A stretch of 64,000 nucleotides of DNA. It comes from Siphonodentalium dalli. Taxonomy: Eukaryota; Mollusca; Scaphopoda; Gadilida; Siphonodentaliidae. The position numbers and the translations under genes were made by a program. The notes beneath the pieces are model-generated. The model had not been told where the DNA came from and did no database searches. It saw nothing but the letters and a program-made list of their open reading frames with translations. Location of the stretch: NCBI GenBank assembly GCA_032622095.1, contig CP136067.1, forward strand, positions 130,527,990 to 130,591,989. The letters are read 5' to 3'. This document shows positions 23,985-36,565 of this stretch, piece after piece. How positions within the stretch are numbered: the first letter of the stretch is position 1; each line of letters begins with the position of its first letter.

Positions 23985-24540
23985 CTGAGAATGCACCATA
24001 ACCTTAACTCTAAACCAAACCGGGAAGGATGGACCTTTAACCCTAACTCTAACGGTGACCTTGCCCGGGATGGGACACAGACCGTATGGAACGGGACCTT
24101 AACCTTAACTCTAACCCAAAATGCGGCGGACCGGGACACTAATTATAAACGGGACGGGACATTAAACATAACTATAACTAGCAAGAGCCCGGTCGGGACC
24201 TTAGACATAACTATAACCGCGATGGGATCGGATCCTATCCCTAACTGAGAATGCACCATAACCTTAACTCTACACCAAACCGGGAGGGATGGGACCTTAA
24301 CCCTAACTATAACGGTGACCTTGCCCGGGATGGGACCCCGACCGTATGGAACGGGACCTTAACCTTTACTCTAATCGGGACTCTAACCTTAACCTTAACA
24401 CAAACCCAAAATGCGGCAGGCCAGGACTCTAGCCATAGACGGGACCTTAACATAACTATAACTAGCCAGAGCCCGGGCGGGACATTAGACGTGAGATCGG
24501 ATCCTATCCCTAACTGGGACTGAACCTTACCTTAACTCTT
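23985..24540. repeat. Higher-order repeat of about 260 bp inside the satellite
   Basis: The block starting CTAACTGAGAATGCACCATA at about 23981 is repeated at about 24240, and a shorter version follows near 24510. AACCCAAAATGCGGCGGACC recurs near 23490, 23850, 24110, 24410, 25300, 25550 and 26440, marking further segmental copies. Confidence 0.75.
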
Positions 24541-26990
24541 AACCAAACCGGGAGGGATGGGACTTTAACCCTAACTCTAACTGCGACCTTACCCGGGACG
24601 GGACCCCGGTCGTATCTGGGAACCAAACCTTAACGGGGACCCTAAACTTCACCGGGACCATAACCATAATCGAGCCCTAACCCTAAACGGGACGGGAACT
24701 TAGCCCTTACAGGGACGGGTATCCAGCCTTATCCTAACTATAACCATAGCCCCAATCTGGACCGGACGGCTCGGGACTGGAAATTAACAATAACCCTAAT
24801 ATGGACGAGTCGAGAAGGCACCCTAACAATAGTGTGACCTTTACCTGTACCACTAACAATAAACATAATCCTTACTCTTATATAACTGGACGGATCTGTA
24901 CGGGAGTTTAACCATAACACTAACAGGGATGGGATGGGTCACCTAACCCTAACCGGGTCTGGATTTAACCTTTAACGTTTCCGATGTGGACGGGACGGGA
25001 ACATAACCCGGACGTGTTTGGTCTGACTGGACCGTAACTATAACCCTAATCGTAACTGGATGACCCGCGACGGGACCCTCAACCTATCCGGGGCGGGTTG
25101 TACGGTACTCTATTCTTAACCCTATCTGGGACAGTACGCCTCGGTGCGACGAGTCGGGACCCAACTAACTAACCGAGACGAAACCCAAATCCTAACCATA
25201 ACCGGCACAACGGGTTGGGGCCCTAGCCCTAACCGGGACTGGACGTTAATCCTCTATACAATTTCAACCGTACAGAACGGTACCACCATACCCTTAATTT
25301 TAACCCAAAATGCGGCGGGCTGGGACTCTAGCCATAGCCGGGACAGGCCTCAGACATAACTATTACCACGATGAGAAGGGATCCTATCCATAACTGGGAC
25401 TGAACCATTACTTTAATTCTTAACCAAACCGGGAGGGATGGGACCTTAACCCTAACTCTAACTGGTACTGTAACCCTAACCATAACCGTGAATGGGACCG
25501 TAAACCTCAATATAATCTCAACCGTATGGAACGGGACATTAACCTTAACTCTAACCCAAAATGTGGTGGATCGTGATACTAGCCATAACCACATTCGGAT
25601 CGGGTCCTAGTCCTAACTGGGACTGAACCATAACCTTAACCCTAACTCTAACTGAATCCTAACCATACTAGGGACGTGATCTTACCGGGACGGGTATATT
25701 CAGCATTAACCTAACCATATCCCCACTCTGGACTGGACGGCTCGGGCTGGAATTTAACAATAACCCTAATATGGACGAGTCGAGAGCGGACCCTAACACG
25801 AATGGTGGGCTGCATCACCAAATTCACACTCTAACCGGGACGGGAACCCCGCCTACAGCGGTAGGCATGGGCCCGGAATTTAACACTAACACTAAACGTA
25901 ATCCTTACTCTTACTTGAACTGGATGGCTCTGGACGGGAGTTTAACCCTAACACTAACAGGGATGGGACGGGCCATCTAATGTAACCCTAACCGCGACGG
26001 GATTTAACCTTTACTCAAATCCAGTGTGGACGGGACGGGAACATAACCTGGACGTGTTTGGTCGGGTCTGAACCGTAACTACATGTATAACCCTAGTCGG
26101 AACTGGATGGTCCTGGAAGGGACCCTCAACCTAATCGGGCGGCTTGGTACGGGACACTATTCTTAACCCTGACTGGGACAAGACGAATCGGGACGTTTAG
26201 TCATAACGCTGACCAGGACAAGTCGAGCTGAGTCTGGACCCTAAATCTAACAGTGAGCGAACACTAGAACCAACAGGGCCGTGAATTGACCTCACTCGAC
26301 CACTAACTCTAACCGTGACGTAGTGGGACGGTACTTAATCGACACCGGCGGCACGGGTCGGCCTTAGCCCTGATCGGGAATGGGACCTTAAAACTCAATA
26401 TAATCTCAACCGTATGGGACGGGACCTTAACCTTAACTCTAACCCAAAATGCGGCGGACCGTGACACACGCCCTAACCGGGACGGGACCTTAAACATAAC
26501 TATAACCGCGATGGGATTAGATCCTATCCCTAACTGGAACTGATCCATAAACTTAACAATAAACCAAACCGGGAGGGATGGGACCTTAACCCTAGCTCTA
26601 ACTGGGACCGTAACGGTTACCCTACCGGGGACAGGACACTAACCATAAAGCTAACCGGCGCGTGAATGGGGTTTAAATCTCACTCTAACCCGAATGGGGC
26701 GGTAGGGAATCTTAACCCTGACTCTATCCCCAACGGGGACGATACGGGACCTTAACCCTAACCGGGACAGAACTTGGTCATAAACCTGCCCTCTTCGACA
26801 AGGACGAGACGGGTCTTGACGGGACTCTAGCCCTAAAAGGGACAGGTCGGGAAGAAATCTTTACCCCTATCACTATACCTAAACAGGGCAGGACATGGTT
26901 GATCAAAGCCGTAACTGGGACGGGGGACTAAGCTATTCCTAACAGTAGCCGGGTTGGTCGGGACGTAACAGCCCGGCAGGTTGCGGTAAC

Positions 26991-28854
26991 GGGTGCCCGG
27001 GCGGAACCGAGCGCTGTGGGCGCTATTGCCCCGACCGAGCACAGCGGCAACTCTTATTCGGAAACTGCACAAAAATTTCAATTCTGGTAATAAGGAATAA
27101 TTAAAATAATTCACACTGCTCAATCACCATCGTTTGTGTGGCACAGGAGTTGTGTAAATCCAAGTAGCAGGCCATAATAAATACTTCGAAATCGACTTGA
27201 ATCAAAATGTTCAAACAAATATAGTAACTAGCAACCTTGACTGAAGTCAAATTATATCATGCTAATATCTACCTGTACTTCTGAAAACATTATTTATATA
27301 AACATATTTGTCTTTGAACTAACAACGTTAGCGGTGATAAACAATGCGATCGGATCTCAAGCTACACATAGCACACACTATTAGCGCTGTCACGGCCTAA
27401 CGTTTTAAATATGTTTCCCCTGGTGGTGTATAACATAGTAAATGTCCGGGTGGTTAGTTATGACACCACAACGGACATTTCCATACTATACATGACGTCA
27501 CTTTATACTTTAACGAGTATTTGTAAATGATTCTTGGATTTAGGAAAGCCGTGATTTTGCATGCTGGAATATCTACTGGTTGCTTTATTTTTTGTCATTT
27601 GAATACAGTCTTTTGTGGCGTTTGTACACACATCTGATATTTGGCTAAGATATAGCGTAGAAATACAATATCATTTTGGCTTATCGAATATTTCATTTTA
27701 TCATGACATTATCTGATTGATATGATTGATATAGATGTGTTCTGAATTCCATTGTTATTGTGCTCACGATTGATCTAGTTGGCGATTGCTCAATCCGATG
27801 TACTATGTTTTCATGTTTATTACTTACGGCGTTTGTTCAATCCGTTGTTCACTATGTATGTTGGCATGTTTATGATATTATGGTTCATGTTTTCATGCTA
27901 TATATTGTCCTGGATATCCCTTAACTATATATCACATGTGTATACAACAAGCGAAAAATAAATGAGTCGGATCGGAATAATGGACTTTGTCTCACTTACT
28001 CCCTACATGCACGGGGATAGTTTTAATTGCATTCAAACCAAATACATTATATAGGGAAGGTACTTACTTAAATTGAAAAACACAATATAAAAATATTGGT
28101 TTTAATTGAACGAATAATATGTGAATAAATAATAATTAAAATTCGATTAAGTAAAATTAGAATACGCCCTTCCAAGCAGATATACATATAAAGGCGAAAT
28201 TTTTAAAAACATTGATGGACCTTGCTACAAGGAACAGTTAGCAAAATTGAATATTTCAGCACACTCTACTAGTAAGATAGCTACCAAAATTACAACCGAA
28301 AATTGAAATACCGCACGTGAGAACCTTCACGAGGGGTGATGGTTGATGCTCAGTCACTTGACCATTATTAAATAGCACGAGACATACTCCAGGCATATCT
28401 ATATAATTGAGCTACAAACGGATGCCTCTAACTGATAACTAGTTATCTCCTACAATAATAAACATATGTACAGTGATTATGGACCCAACGTAATTCAGTA
28501 ACTTGTCAGTAGAGGCGTGATGCTCATTTGCATACTAGGGTATATCGTATTGAAACACAACGTTAGCAGTAAATGAAATACAGTTCTTCTTGACGCAACA
28601 GTATCCTGACAATATGAATGCGTTGTTCGAGTCAGAGATGTATTGATATGCACACGTAAACAACATATATATTCAAGTGCGTCGACCGTAAAATTTACGT
28701 ATATATACTACGCTATGTTCAGCCCAAAAACAAATATGGTATTACATTGACGTACATCGACGTTTATTTTACTAAGTTGTACTGCATGGTATTGTGCCTT
28801 TTGTGTTCATTGGTAATATCCATATTCAATTTCAACTCACACGAGTCGTGTCAA
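26991..28854. other. No gene recognised
   Basis: Sequence returns abruptly to AT-rich after the satellite. A short frame at 27779-27961 is hydrophobic (membrane-like by composition) but has no splice or family support. Nothing else was seen. Confidence 0.4.
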
Positions 28855-30481
28855 GTAGAAAAAAAAAGTACTTGGATGACAACAAAACCACGCCCCTTTA
28901 GTAGAGATTGGGAATACACATAGGTGTCCGCCACTGAGCGAATTTATGCCACTATGATTTTCTTATAGGAAAATGCCTCTAGTTTCAGGATCTGGTTGGT
29001 GCACTGAGAAAATGTGGTCCAAAATAAAAAAAATTCATGCCTTTTCTATGAGTGCCCACCTCATTTTTAAAGCTATTTTCCGAAAATACTACAATTTTGT
29101 AAACTTCATTTTATTACGAAATTTATCATGCCAAGAAGGCAATATGCCAAATGGGAGATGAAATAGTATGATAGAGCTGAAATGTGCTTCAAATGTCTAC
29201 GAAAGATATTCGTGGTGACGCCACGAGGCGCCTAACTCTTAGTGACGCTGCACTATTTTCGTCGATTCACCAAAGTGACCTCGTTTCGTTTTCACTGACC
29301 AGAAATCTATACGGAAAAAGTCTAATATATTTGGTGTTGTAGTGACCAGTAGCATACTGGCGATCTGATAAGCGCAATAACTTGAAAATATTTAGCCCAT
29401 GTCACGTATAGTACCCTAATAACCTACCCCTACCCAAAAACGCTAATTCTAGCATGTCGACCACATTCATGTAAGTTTTGTTTTTTTGCGACGTTATACA
29501 TTGATAATCAAAGTAGTATCATATATCATTTTCTTTCTATTACTTTATGCTTAATATTTCATAGGGAAAAAATCACCATAATCAAAGATGGCCGCCAATA
29601 ATATGCAAAAACAAATGCAAAACGTCATGAAAATGGATATTTTAACTACATATCTTCATCATTCCCCAAATGTGTTATTAGTGAATAACTATTAATATGT
29701 TGAAATGTCTTAGTATAACATTATCCTGTCATTTTGTGATCTTCCCCACTGATGTGTGTACCTTAATAGTCGGAAATTATTAGTTTGGAAAAGTGAGGTA
29801 GGAATTAGAATGGCTATATAGAACATAGACACAACACACGTGTATGGGCGAATATCAGCCTTAAATTGAATTTCGAAACGCTCTTTATAATTTCTGACCA
29901 CTAAATAACCCGACTAGCCGTATGGAACAATAGTTGTTTATTATGCTACACCATGCGTACCACGTTCTGAGCTCTATAACGCTCTTTACAAGTTATACCC
30001 TGCACCGACCAAGTGTTAGATACACGCGCCATAGCTCTTTTAGATAGCGTTGCGCGAGCATCGTTTTTCTACCTTAGCATTATGTTATCGTTCTATTGTT
30101 CTCTTGATTATTATTCGTTGTTGTTCTTCGTTCTTTGTACTATAATCTGGTACGTGTATAGGTGAATAGGGCAGTGCCCTTTGTCGAAACCTTACGGTGA
30201 CAACATACACAAAGGATCACTGTGGAATTCGTGCTATTTATATGCTTGTATTTTATTATACATGAATGTTGTTCTTGTCGTTTGAATTGTGGATGCATTG
30301 ATCGCAAGTGATCGTGCCAGAGCTCTCATCTATTTCGGTCCACAGTTATCGCTTCGCACCTATCATCATATTTGTATATGGAATAGGACAGGGTTGCTGT
30401 CCGCTTTGCAGATCGTTTCGCTTCGGCACACACACTTCGATATAATAAGTTAACTCATTTGCAAATTGGATCACGACAGGA

Positions 30482-31204
30482 ATGTCACGAAAGCGCAAAC
30501 GCACCGAAGACGTCCCAATATGTGTAATACATTACCCAGCATTGCACACCGAGGGCGCACATATCATCCTGATAAATGATGGCAGTTATACTAAACTGAT
30601 AGAATGCAGGGACAAATTGCGTGCATTCGCTGCAAAAAATGCACACAGTGAACAATGTGACACAATTCCTGCAGAATACGACCCTTGCAAACATGGATAT
30701 CACAGTCAGTGCTATAAGAAATTTACACACTGTCGAAATGTAAATCCTAGTGCATCAACCATTTCTGATAATGATGGCGTGTGTCACACTCCAAGGCAGC
30801 ATGCCAGCGGGAGTGATGGACGAGGCATGTTTCCCGAATCATGTGGTATATGTGGGAAAGTAGTTATTAAACTCAAACAAAAGAGGGAACATCCAACCAA
30901 AATTCTCACTAAAACTGCATCTAGTAGACTTAAACAGGCTGCTACTTTGAGAAATGACGACACGATGTTGACCAGAATCGGCACCGATGACTTAATCGCA
31001 AAGGAATTTCGAAAACACGACAGTTGCTACAGTGTCTATACGAGGAAATGTTGGCCTGCTCGTCCTGGTGACAATGATCCCGATAATGGTGTTGTTGATG
31101 ACGACGGAATAACTACAATTGAGAGTGAAAATTTCACCGACGTGTGCGATTTATCGACATGTATGTCTTGCAGCAAATTCGTAGTGTATCTATGGATGTT
31201 TTGA
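30482..31204 (+). pseudogene. E3 protein, N-terminal zinc-binding region
   Basis: This 240-codon frame begins MSRKRKRTEDVP. Cysteine/histidine groups are seen at CKHGYHSQCYKKFTHC (about residues 62-77), CGICGK (about 118-123) and HDSCYSVYTRK (about 179-189). This series of CxxC, HxxCYxxFT and HxxCYxxYT motifs is what I know from the start of a widespread, poorly named family of transposon-borne proteins in animals. An ATG start with purines before it (ACGACAGGAATG) is plausible. The frame is lost after residue 230, so this is the first piece of a broken gene. Confidence 0.75.
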
Positions 31205-31800
31205 CTGGTATGATGGGTTATACAGTTGATGTTGCAGATAGACGCTATCGCTATCAATTGAAACAACGAATACAAACGAAATATGTTGATGCTATATTAT
31301 TCGTAACTGTTCAGACAAATAAATGACAGATAGTTATTAGTAGTAGAACTCTCACCGAAAATACAAAAGAGGTATTTAAAATAGACGACGATGACGTTAT
31401 TGATCAGGAGGCCAATATTATTCGTAGGAATATAGGAATAGAGGAATATCTTTCGTGGCCATCTGTGCTGAGTCGCTGGCTGTCAAGAGCAGACAACCCC
31501 ATAGCATGGTAACGTGTTTCACTGAGAACATTCTGAAGACGCATAGTTGGCGCAAATCACGCACAACCAAGAAGATTCAAACCGTTGCTAAATCGATTGC
31601 TGAAGATCTTATCTTCGGAGTTTCTCGTGGCGCCTTGTTAACAGAAAAACACAATATGCTAGGTGTTGTGGTACATAACATGTCTGGACAAAAGGCTCCA
31701 ATACAATCTTATCGAAATTGGGCCACTCAATTAACTATGATACAGTGTGTCAAATTGAGACTAGTTTGGCCGAGCAGTCTCAGTAGTTCTTCGAAAGTCC
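31205..31800 (+). pseudogene. E3 protein, middle region in shifted frames
   Basis: A frame ending at a stop near 31522 reads DDDDVIDQEANIIRRN and EEYLSWPSVLSRWLSRADN; a second frame (from about 31540) reads RKSRTTKKIQTVAKSIAEDL then FGVSRGALLTEKHNMLGVVV and YRNWATQL. The SIAxDLIxxVxxGxxxTxKHxxLxxxV pattern with a following NRLG-like segment matches the same animal transposon protein family. At least two frame changes occur here. Confidence 0.65.
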
Positions 31801-31804
31801 TCAG

Positions 31805-32450
31805 ATGTTGCCTCTGCAGCCCGCATCTGATTCTGCGTCAGTACTGACACATTTCTGGGTTGATAACTTCGATTATAATGTCGAAACAGTCACTGGTTAT
31901 GCCGTTGTTTATCAAGAGCGTTCAGACGACACCGTGCCCAGAACATCGTCGATGTGTGTCTCGGTGGACACAGAACTGGAACACCGCCGTGTTAATCCAA
32001 AACGGGGACCACCTAAAACACCTACACCGATTGGATGTTGTAGACCACCGGTGGATCAGGCAAAAAAGAAGCTAATGGCATGGAAGATCGACAGAGAGCA
32101 ACATGACAAAAGGCAAGTGGTTTCAGCGAGTGGTTTTGAGGACATTGTCTTTCAAACCGGCCTGTGTGCGTCCGGTAGTTTGAATGCTATGCTTAATGGT
32201 AAACAGTACAATCGTGCCTGGTTTGTTCACGAACATTTTGCAGACGCATTTGAACGGTTGCTTCTCACCGATTCTTCCAGAGCACCAATGACGGTGAGCC
32301 AATAACTATTCCTAAGTTACTATGTGATCTGTTTGAATCCAAATCACCGGCAACTGCATGTAAGCTGATCATGACAGACACTGACGAGTTCTCGAAGTTC
32401 TGGGAAATTACGAAGCATACAAAACAACAATTCGAAATGGAGCTTTAGGC
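31805..32450 (+). pseudogene. E3 protein, putative catalytic region
   Basis: The frame at 31805-32305 reads LTHFWVDNFDYNVETVTG; a (A/V)DNxDxNxxTLxG motif with an acidic pair is typical of this family and is a candidate catalytic aspartate region. The usual glycine-histidine run after it is missing. The C-terminal side reads KRQVVSASGFEDIVFQTGLC. Continuation after the stop at 32305 is possible in another frame (KLLCDLFESKSPATACKLIM). Confidence 0.6.
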
Positions 32451-32690
32451 AAGACAGCCAAGTTCTGGTTAATGTACCTCGATGTGATTGACATATTGCA
32501 AATGCTACATTGTGCAATGAAAGAGAATGATTATGATTTAAGACTTCACAGCTGGGGATCTGCACATCCATATTTCTTTGCGTTCAACAAACCAAACTAC
32601 GGGAGATATGGCGAATATTATGCACATTGTTTGAAGACGGTATATTAAGGTCTTCGCCACACTGGGAACACAATGGTCTACAGAATGTTA
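32405..32690 (+). pseudogene. E3 protein, FAFN-NYGRY region
   Basis: Though not starting with ATG, this stretch reads TIRNGALGKTAKFWLMYLDV, then CAMKENDYDLRL and YFFAFNKPNYGRYGEYYAHC. The pattern KTAxFWxxYxDxxxxLxxLxxAxKxxxxxL followed by FxFNxxNYxRYxxYY is the most characteristic block of this family. Stops follow near 32647 and 32697. Confidence 0.75.
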
Positions 32691-32694
32691 GGAC

Positions 32695-33121
32695 ATGAAC
32701 ATAATTGAAGAGTATGAATTTAAGCTCTACGGGAAACGACGCCATGTAACGGTCAACCAAACTCGAGTGAAACTCTTCTGGGAAAAGTATTTGGATCACG
32801 GCAAAGTTGTTGATTTGTCATTGATACCACCATGTGTTGATAGTTTGAAGCTGCACACATATAGGGCAAACTACGTTTCACGCATATGGCGCCTGGCATA
32901 TGCGCCCAGATCAATCTGACTATGGATGGGAAGACGACAGTAGCATCAAATGGATAACGAAGGCATTCCCTGACGATATTTCAAACTTATTGTACAGGCA
33001 GAACGAGAAGAGTATTACCGAAGATTCACAAGATTGCAATATTGATATTTGGACAGACGAAGAAGATAGTGATGACTATATGTCGGATGATGACGATTGT
33101 AGTGATGTTGATTTTGGATAG
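32695..33121 (+). pseudogene. E3 protein, C-terminal region with acidic tail
   Basis: The frame 32695-32919 reads LYGKRRHVTVNQTRVKLFWE, then DLSLIPPCVDSLKLHTYRAN and YVSRIWRLA; the frame 32900-33121 continues after a shift with DYGWEDDSSIKW. The SLxPCxxxLxxHxxRANYxxxIWR block followed by GW is the family's C-terminal signature. Many relatives then have a cysteine-rich end; here it is replaced by a Glu/Asp/Ser tail (DEEDSDDYMSDDDDCSD). Confidence 0.78.
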
Positions 33122-34058
33122 AACACCATTCACCTTAGTGCATACACATGCACGATACAAAACGCTACGATACATATGCAACATGCATCAATCTCTGTAA
33201 TATCATTACTTTCTGTCAATTCGTATTATATATAATCAAATGCATTATATCCATATTATAACAAAATATTCTATTTTCACCCAAAATTAACCAAAATATA
33301 TTGTGTTCACCCAAAAATACTAATTTCTGACATTCTCTTTATGTCAAAATACTACATTTTAACGTAAACCCACAACAATTAGTTATAGAAACTTAGTAAA
33401 CTCCGTTGGAGTAACTATAACAAGAATGTAGAAGCATATGTCATCGAATTCCCAAAATATCGATTTTTTTATATTTCGGGGTAGGGGTAGGTTATTAGGG
33501 TACTATACGTGACATGGGCTAAATATTTTCAAGTTATTGGGCTTTTCAGATCGCCAGTATGCTACTGGTCACTACAACACCAAATATATTATACTTTTTC
33601 CGAATAGATTTCTGGTCAGAGGAAACGAAACGAGGTCACTTTGGTGAATCGACGAAAATAGTGCAGCGTCACTAAGAGTTAGGCGCCTCGTGGCGTCACC
33701 ACGAATATCTTTCGTAGACATTTGAAGCACATTTCAGCTCTATCATACTATTTCATCTCCCATTTGGCATATTGCCTTCTTGGCATGATAAATTTCGTAA
33801 TAAAATGAAGTTTACAAAATTGTAGTATTTTCGGAAAATAGCTTTAAAAATGAGGTGGGCACTCATAGAAAAGGCATGAATTTTTTTATTTTGGACCACA
33901 TTTTCTCAGTGCACCAACCAGATCCTGAAACTAGAGGCATTTTCCTATAAGAAAATCATAGTGGCATAAATTCGCTCAGTGGCGGACACCTATGTGTATT
34001 CCCAATCTCTACTAAAGGGGCGTGGTTTTGTTGTCATCCAAGTACTTTTTTTTTCTAC

Positions 34059-34360
34059 AAAAACGTTCGTATACATGTATGTCTTATTTATCGAGATATA
34101 CATGTTATTTCTCCTTGTAAAATTAAAACTGTATTTTAAGTCGTGAACGGACTCGAGACTGCGACCTCGACCATCTAGATTATGAATGTCCAGTAGCTCA
34201 TCCATTAACCCTGACATATACCCTATGAATCGAAGATACACACAGCGTGCTCACATTGTAGGGATTCGTTAAAGGCACGGGCGGCGTTCATTGCAGAAAT
34301 ATTCAAATATTTTGTGGTATAAAACTCACCTGCTAACACAAGCTATACAAGCACGGACTG
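34059..34360 (-). other. Possible tRNA-derived SINE fragment
   Basis: On the minus strand, 34225-34135 reads GGTTAATGGATGAGC, a stem-like CTGGA...TCTAG, then GTCTCGAGTCCG, which resembles tRNA A- and B-box spacing. The fold is imperfect and no SINE tail was seen, so this is only a candidate. Confidence 0.25.
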
Positions 34361-35095
34361 GTGCATTTGCTCGCCCATACTGTGGTCAGGAAAGATTACA
34401 GTGCATGCTGGAACGTTTCTTATGTGGCAAAATGTGTCAAAACACAGCAGCTGAGCCCTTTTGAACGGAAATTAGGCTGTATGTGCAATGCAGTGAGCCA
34501 TTATGGGCACACTTTGGTCAGAGTGGTGTATTGTGGATGTTGTAACACTTCAGATGTGGTAAATATTGAAGATAGCACCTCTGCTGATCCCCCAAGGCTT
34601 GGCCCGGGGAAGGGTTGTTCCGGTTCCGGTGGAATTGGTTTCTACGAACGTGTGTTGGGAACGCACATTATGGCTACAATATGGGCATGTATAGGTTGTT
34701 CGCGCAGTTGATAAAACCTGTAGTACCGATTGGCTATATGGTTGAACACGTCATGTGAAGTCGGCTTTTCCCGATTGATCTTCAGTATTCTGATTAAATT
34801 TGAAATGAAGGTTCGCATTAACAAGAGGAATAAAATGTTTCTATGCCGAATGTATTGATGTGTCAGTGCATGATATCCGCTGAAAAGTGTATGCAGCATG
34901 CTCACTGCATCATAAATACGCACAATCGTCCATAGTGCTCAACCACAATCAATTTGAATTCGCAACCGATTGTCGTATCAAATAATCGTTGTCGCAGGTA
35001 TGTGTCCTGGAAAATAACAAATCATATGTTGGTATGCTGATGCGTTTTACGCAGGCATGTGTACATAGCCTTTGACAAATTCATATGGCGTCAAG
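34361..35095. other. No supported gene
   Basis: A 116-codon frame at 34361-34711 with many cysteines and an antisense 93-codon frame (34642-34923) exist, but neither shows a known domain, splice signal or conservation within the window. Confidence 0.35.
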
Positions 35096-35109
35096 CATGT
35101 ACACTCTTG

Positions 35110-35365
35110 ACACAATAGGTACTCTGTAGTACAGACGTAGGTACTGAGCTTTGTCCAAGGGGGAGTACCTAATTGTTGGAGTACCTATCCAGGCATTATG
35201 CACATTCTGAAAACAATAGGTACCCCATGGTACCTAAGTAGATACTGAACTTGTCCCGTGGGGAGTACCAAATTATCTGTAGTACCAATTATTTAGGTAC
35301 TATGCATAGCATGCATAGTACCTTGCAATATGGTACTTCAGAGAACCAAATATATAGGTACTATG
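35110..35365. repeat. GGTAC-rich imperfect tandem repeat
   Basis: Two units of about 110 bp (about 35113-35195 and 35210-35300) share ACAATAGGTAC, GATACTGARCTT, TGTCC..GGGGAGTACC and a TAGGTACTATGCA end. GGTACT or AGTACC occurs more than ten times. A palindrome, ACTATGCATAGCATGCATAGT, sits near 35296. Confidence 0.7.
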
Positions 35366-35644
35366 TGGATTGTTATATCTAAGATTGTATTGAACGCATA
35401 TGAAAATAACGCACGGTCTGCGGTTGCTATTATCACCTATACAATAAATGGTATTAGGGTCTGAAATGGTCAATATAGCTGCCAGAATGGCGGCAAATTT
35501 ACAGAAATAAAACAATGTAAATGTGTTCGAAATTCAGCATATGCCTGTTTGTGTTGAACATTTCGGAGAAAGTCATACGAAGTATGCCCTACCTGGTTTG
35601 CACGTGATACTGATTCTCAGAACAGCCGCGCCGGATTCGGCCAT

Positions 35645-35885
35645 CATTGCGTCGATAAAGAGTATTGTGTAGCTATCAGGACTTTTAACTTAATTTGGCA
35701 CAACTTGGCATAAATATTAATATTGACAACAGTGATGGAAATAAATGATATCGACATGTGAAAATGATGTCCTCCGTCTCATATTTTATACACAGCAAAG
35801 CATTGAGTATTCACACCCTCTGTTGAATGGTAGTCAGTATTCTGGTGGAGATGAAATCCCAATGTATACACTATTGGTTCCTTGT
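35645..35885. repeat. Dispersed repeat R35, copy 1
   Basis: Related to 40610-40850 in the same orientation: both read ATTRTGTAGCTATCA, then GTGATGGAAATARATG, then ATTCRCACCCTCTGTTGA and GATGAAATCCC or GGTGAAATCCC. Divergence is high. No coding signal. Confidence 0.7.
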
Positions 35886-36565
35886 TTCAGTAAATAGGGT
35901 AGAACTACTGTACTCGTAATCTTAAATTCTGAATTTCAGATAACGTACCATCTGGACAATCATGTTGTCTAAACAGTAACTCTTTTTGGCATATTTAATG
36001 TGCTTGTATATAGCCATTTCAGCTGCATGCCATACAACGGATGCTAATGTCATCATTATGTAATCACACACCCTGTGCATTCACACAAGTAGCTTCTGTA
36101 AGATTCAGTCCAAATCGTGATATGGTTACAATAACGTTTCCGATGTGCATCAGGTAATACCTGAAGTCGCCAGACTCACCACTTGGTAACAAGCGATGAA
36201 CCACACACGCCTCTTCAACATAGACATGCGGTTGTCGCGTCTTGATAAATTGGGCGCAGTTTCAACTCCAGTTGATGAGATTTTTCAGTCAGCTGTCAAA
36301 CTCCATACAGCGCCCTCTACATTATCACTGCGATATAGTATATCAGCGGAGCGACGGGAGATAACTCTGCCTGGAGTTTGGTCAGCTGTTATAACGCCAT
36401 TTGTTGTTTATGTTTGTGCGTAAACACGTTGTCGCGTGTTGCGTTCATTTGCGCTGCGATATGAATTAACTCTGTTGATGTTGGCTAACATCATAGAGAT
36501 ATTTCAGGAAATATCCAGTTGTATTTGCAATGATAATAGCGAACATACTAGTATATGTTTATAGG
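35886..36565. other. No gene recognised
   Basis: A 75-codon frame at 36196-36423 starts with ATG but has no recognisable domain or splice context. Confidence 0.35.

Larger units (their letters stand above)
19660..26990. repeat. 7.3-kb telomere-like composite satellite
   Basis: The array is built from CCCTAA-type units (C-rich strand of TTAGGG) alternating with a GC-rich CCGGGACGGGAC or CCGGGGCGGGACC motif. Units of roughly 20-30 bp vary in spacing, with single-base changes throughout. Near the left end runs such as ACCCTAACCCTAAC are almost pure telomeric; toward the right they decay. Larger duplications occur inside (see separate entries). Many open frames translate the repeats (for example RDGTL, LTLTLT and NRDG runs) and are not genes. 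It lies more than 7 kb long inside the window, so it is interstitial or subtelomeric in this assembly. Confidence 0.93.
28855..34058 (+). mobile_element. E3: 5.2-kb inverted-repeat DNA transposon with broken transposase-like gene
   Basis: Arms of about 590 bp (28855-29445 and 33478-34058) are inverted copies with only scattered mismatches. They start GTAGAAAAAAA and share CCACGCCCCTTTAGTAGAG, the ACGCCACGAGGCGCC palindromic block and GACATGGGCTAAATATTTTC. Between them, on the plus strand, are frameshifted pieces of one protein (30482-33121). I could not fix a target duplication because the ends run into A-rich flanks. The superfamily is not assigned. Confidence 0.9.

Noticed and set aside
20867..26548. 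Many open reading frames on both strands in the telomere-like satellite
   Set aside because: They translate repeat units (LTLTGTG, RDGT, NLN runs) and stay open because the repeats rarely contain stops.
28973..29161. 62-codon frame in the left arm of E3
   Set aside because: It lies within the inverted repeat and is not matched by an equivalent frame in the right arm; no domain.
34361..34711. 116-codon cysteine-containing frame
   Set aside because: No known domain, no splice sites and no repeat or gene relation; an antisense frame overlaps.
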